DNA of 64,000 bases from CANLBN01 sp050633525 (GTDB lineage Bacteria > Pseudomonadota > Gammaproteobacteria > Pseudomonadales > Cellvibrionaceae): positions 1 through 64,000 of the forward strand of contig JBOEGR010000010.1 in NCBI GenBank assembly GCA_050633525.1. Reading direction: 5' to 3'. The first letter of the stretch is position 1; every line of letters begins with the position of its first letter. The position numbers were made by a program, and so were the translations under genes. This document shows positions 62,762 to 64,000 of the stretch, one piece after another. The notes under the pieces were generated by a model. That model had not been told where the DNA came from and searched no databases. It saw only the letters and a list, made by a program, of their open reading frames with translations.

Positions 62762-63085
62762 ATCTTCCGCATTATTGCAGTTAGCGTTATCATAGCAACT
62801 GTCGGAAAAAGACCGGATCTAGCCTGCTATTTGTTCAGCGGCAATGAGTCTCAGCGGCTGTTATTAAAGCTTGCAATGTTAGCTTTACGCGTCTAAAAGT
62901 GGTTAATCGAAGCTGTTAATGCCTTCTCACTGCAAAATTCGTTGATAACTTGTTGTATTAAAACCGATTTATCTATCCAACCCACTCTAAACAATCAAGG
63001 CGTGGCAAAGAGCTTAAACACCTTGATGGGCTGTATAGACACTATTTTGTAGATATCACTCAGCTATAGGTGCTTTAAACAAGCC
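62762..63085. other. Upstream region of dusB
   Basis: This 324-base region has no coding signal. It probably carries the dusB-fis promoter, but no hexamer pair is convincing enough to mark. Confidence 0.4.
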
Positions 63086-64000
63086 ATGTTCACGATAGGC
63101 AAATGGAGAATTGACACACCGACAATATTAGCTCCTATGGCCGGAGTCACTGATTTACCTTTTAGGCGCCTATGTCGCCAGCTTGGAGCAGGTCTCGTTG
63201 TTTCCGAGATGGTAACCTCAGACAGTCGCCTTTGGAATAGCAAAAAAAGCCAAAGCCGCCTAGCTCATGACGGTGATGAAAGCCCACGTTCGGTACAACT
63301 TGCTGGTAATGATCCGCAAATGATGGCGGAAGCAGCCAAAGCGAACGTCAATATGGGAGCCCAAATTATTGATATTAATATGGGCTGCCCAGCCAAGAAG
63401 GTATGTAAAAAAGCCGCTGGTTCGGCCTTGTTAAAAGACGAGCGTTTAGTGGGCGATATTTTAAATGCCGTTGTAAGCTCGGTTGATGTACCCGTTACCT
63501 TAAAAATACGTACTGGCTGGGATTTAGAAAATCGCAATGGGATTAACATTGCAAGCATCGCGGAAGATGCCGGCATACAGGCTTTAGCGGTACATGGCAG
63601 AACTCGCCACTGTGCCTTTAAAGGCGATGTAGAATACGACACAATTGCTGCCATTGTAGATAAAGTGAATATCCCTGTATTTGCCAATGGCGATATCACA
63701 TCACCCCAACAAGCCAAATGGGTGATTGATTACACACAAGCAGCTGCCGTCATGATTGGACGAGGAGCTCAAGGAAACCCTTGGCTGTTTAGAGAAATAA
63801 ATCACTTTTTAAACGGTGGTGGAGTTCTAGCAAAACCCACATTAGATGAATTTTATAATGTGGTAATGACTCATATTGAATCATTACATGAGTTTTATGG
63901 CGAACTTCAAGGAATGAGAATAGCGCGTAAACATATATCTTGGTATTTACAAAAGCAATCAGATAACTTAGCTTTAGATTTAGAATATAAACGCCACTTT
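63086..64000 (+). CDS. dusB: tRNA-dihydrouridine synthase B, truncated by window end
   Basis: The frame from ATG 63086 remains open to the window end (305 codons; the E. coli protein is 321). It has LAPMAGVTDLPFRRLCRQ, VQLAGNDP, the catalytic Cys in INMGCPAKKVCKKAAG, KIRTGWD, VHGRTR and ANGDI followed by IGRGAQGNPWLF. DusB is a flavin enzyme that reduces uridine in tRNA. Only the last residues are missing; fis normally follows. Confidence 0.93.
   Translation, partial: MFTIGKWRIDTPTILAPMAGVTDLPFRRLCRQLGAGLVVSEMVTSDSRLWNSKKSQSRLAHDGDESPRSVQLAGNDPQMMAEAAKANVNMGAQIIDINMGCPAKKVCKKAAGSALLKDERLVGDILNAVVSSVDVPVTLKIRTGWDLENRNGINIASIAEDAGIQALAVHGRTRHCAFKGDVEYDTIAAIVDKVNIPVFANGDITSPQQAKWVIDYTQAAAVMIGRGAQGNPWLFREINHFLNGGGVLAKPTLDEFYNVVMTHIESLHEFYGELQGMRIARKHISWYLQKQSDNLALDLEYKRHF

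Noticed and set aside
1..64000. tRNA, rRNA, CRISPR arrays, prophage genes or intact insertion sequences
   Set aside because: None could be recognised on either strand; frames opposite to clear genes are shadows of conserved coding sequence.

Overview
The window reads as a chromosomal segment of a Gram-negative, probably marine, gammaproteobacterium with a moderately low GC content (low-to-mid forties by eye). Several gene orders are typical of Gammaproteobacteria: rplU-rpmA-obg-proB, zapE/zapG-degS, ibaG-murA-hisG-hisD, bioB-bioF-bioH-bioC, and dsbD-aroQ-accB-accC-prmA-(DUF3426)-dusB. Outer-membrane porin, DsbD, DegS, DUF3080/DUF3429 and ArsJ genes fit the same group. The mix resembles Cellvibrionales/Oceanospirillales-like marine bacteria, but the sequence alone does not fix the genus. 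I saw no tRNA, rRNA, CRISPR, prophage or intact insertion sequence.

Layout. 0-5 kb: an exported protein, then a CpxP-CpxR-CpxA-like envelope-stress operon behind a promoter with three phased GTTAC repeats, an MtfA-SEC-C peptidase and an EF-P paralogue (EfpL/YeiP). 5-8.5 kb is accessory: a pair of coupled unknown genes, one with a His/Cys pattern suggestive of a caspase-like fold, and three tandem paralogues of an unrecognised ~75-residue protein. 8.5-17 kb: hisC, proB, obg, rpmA, an L21 gene fused to a helix-hairpin-helix domain, ispB, pgi and a PHP phosphatase. 17-28 kb: a PPTase, purU, zapE, zapG, degS, hisD, hisG, murA, ibaG and a SprA-like metallopeptidase paired with a flagellar-rod-like small protein. 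27-34 kb: biotin genes (bioD, then bioC, bioH, bioF, bioB) interrupted by a chemoreceptor gene, with a BirA-like operator upstream of bioB. 34-38.5 kb: comF, DUF3429, DUF3080, an orphan exported protein and a pirin. 38.6-41.9 kb: an arsenate-detoxification pair (GAPDH plus ArsJ) and a single-domain response regulator, bracketed by two related terminal-inverted-repeat elements. 42-52.4 kb: an FAD oxidoreductase, a lipoprotein, a porin, a methyltransferase with a structured leader, a cyanide-insensitive-type bd oxidase with a GbsR/MarR regulator, an Ada-AlkA fusion coupled to Ogt, and sodB. 52.6-64 kb: an N-terminally short SbmA/BacA-like transporter, a fructosamine-kinase-family protein, a beta-barrel protein, then the dsbD to dusB housekeeping block, with dusB cut by the window end.

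How it fits together. Several modules handle stress: Cpx, DegS, the alkylation response, SodB, the bd oxidase and arsenate export. AccB and AccC need the biotin made by the bio genes. A short palindromic sequence beginning GGAACCTCTGA recurs in at least four intergenic places, alone or as the ends of longer elements. It is the clearest repeat signal of the window.
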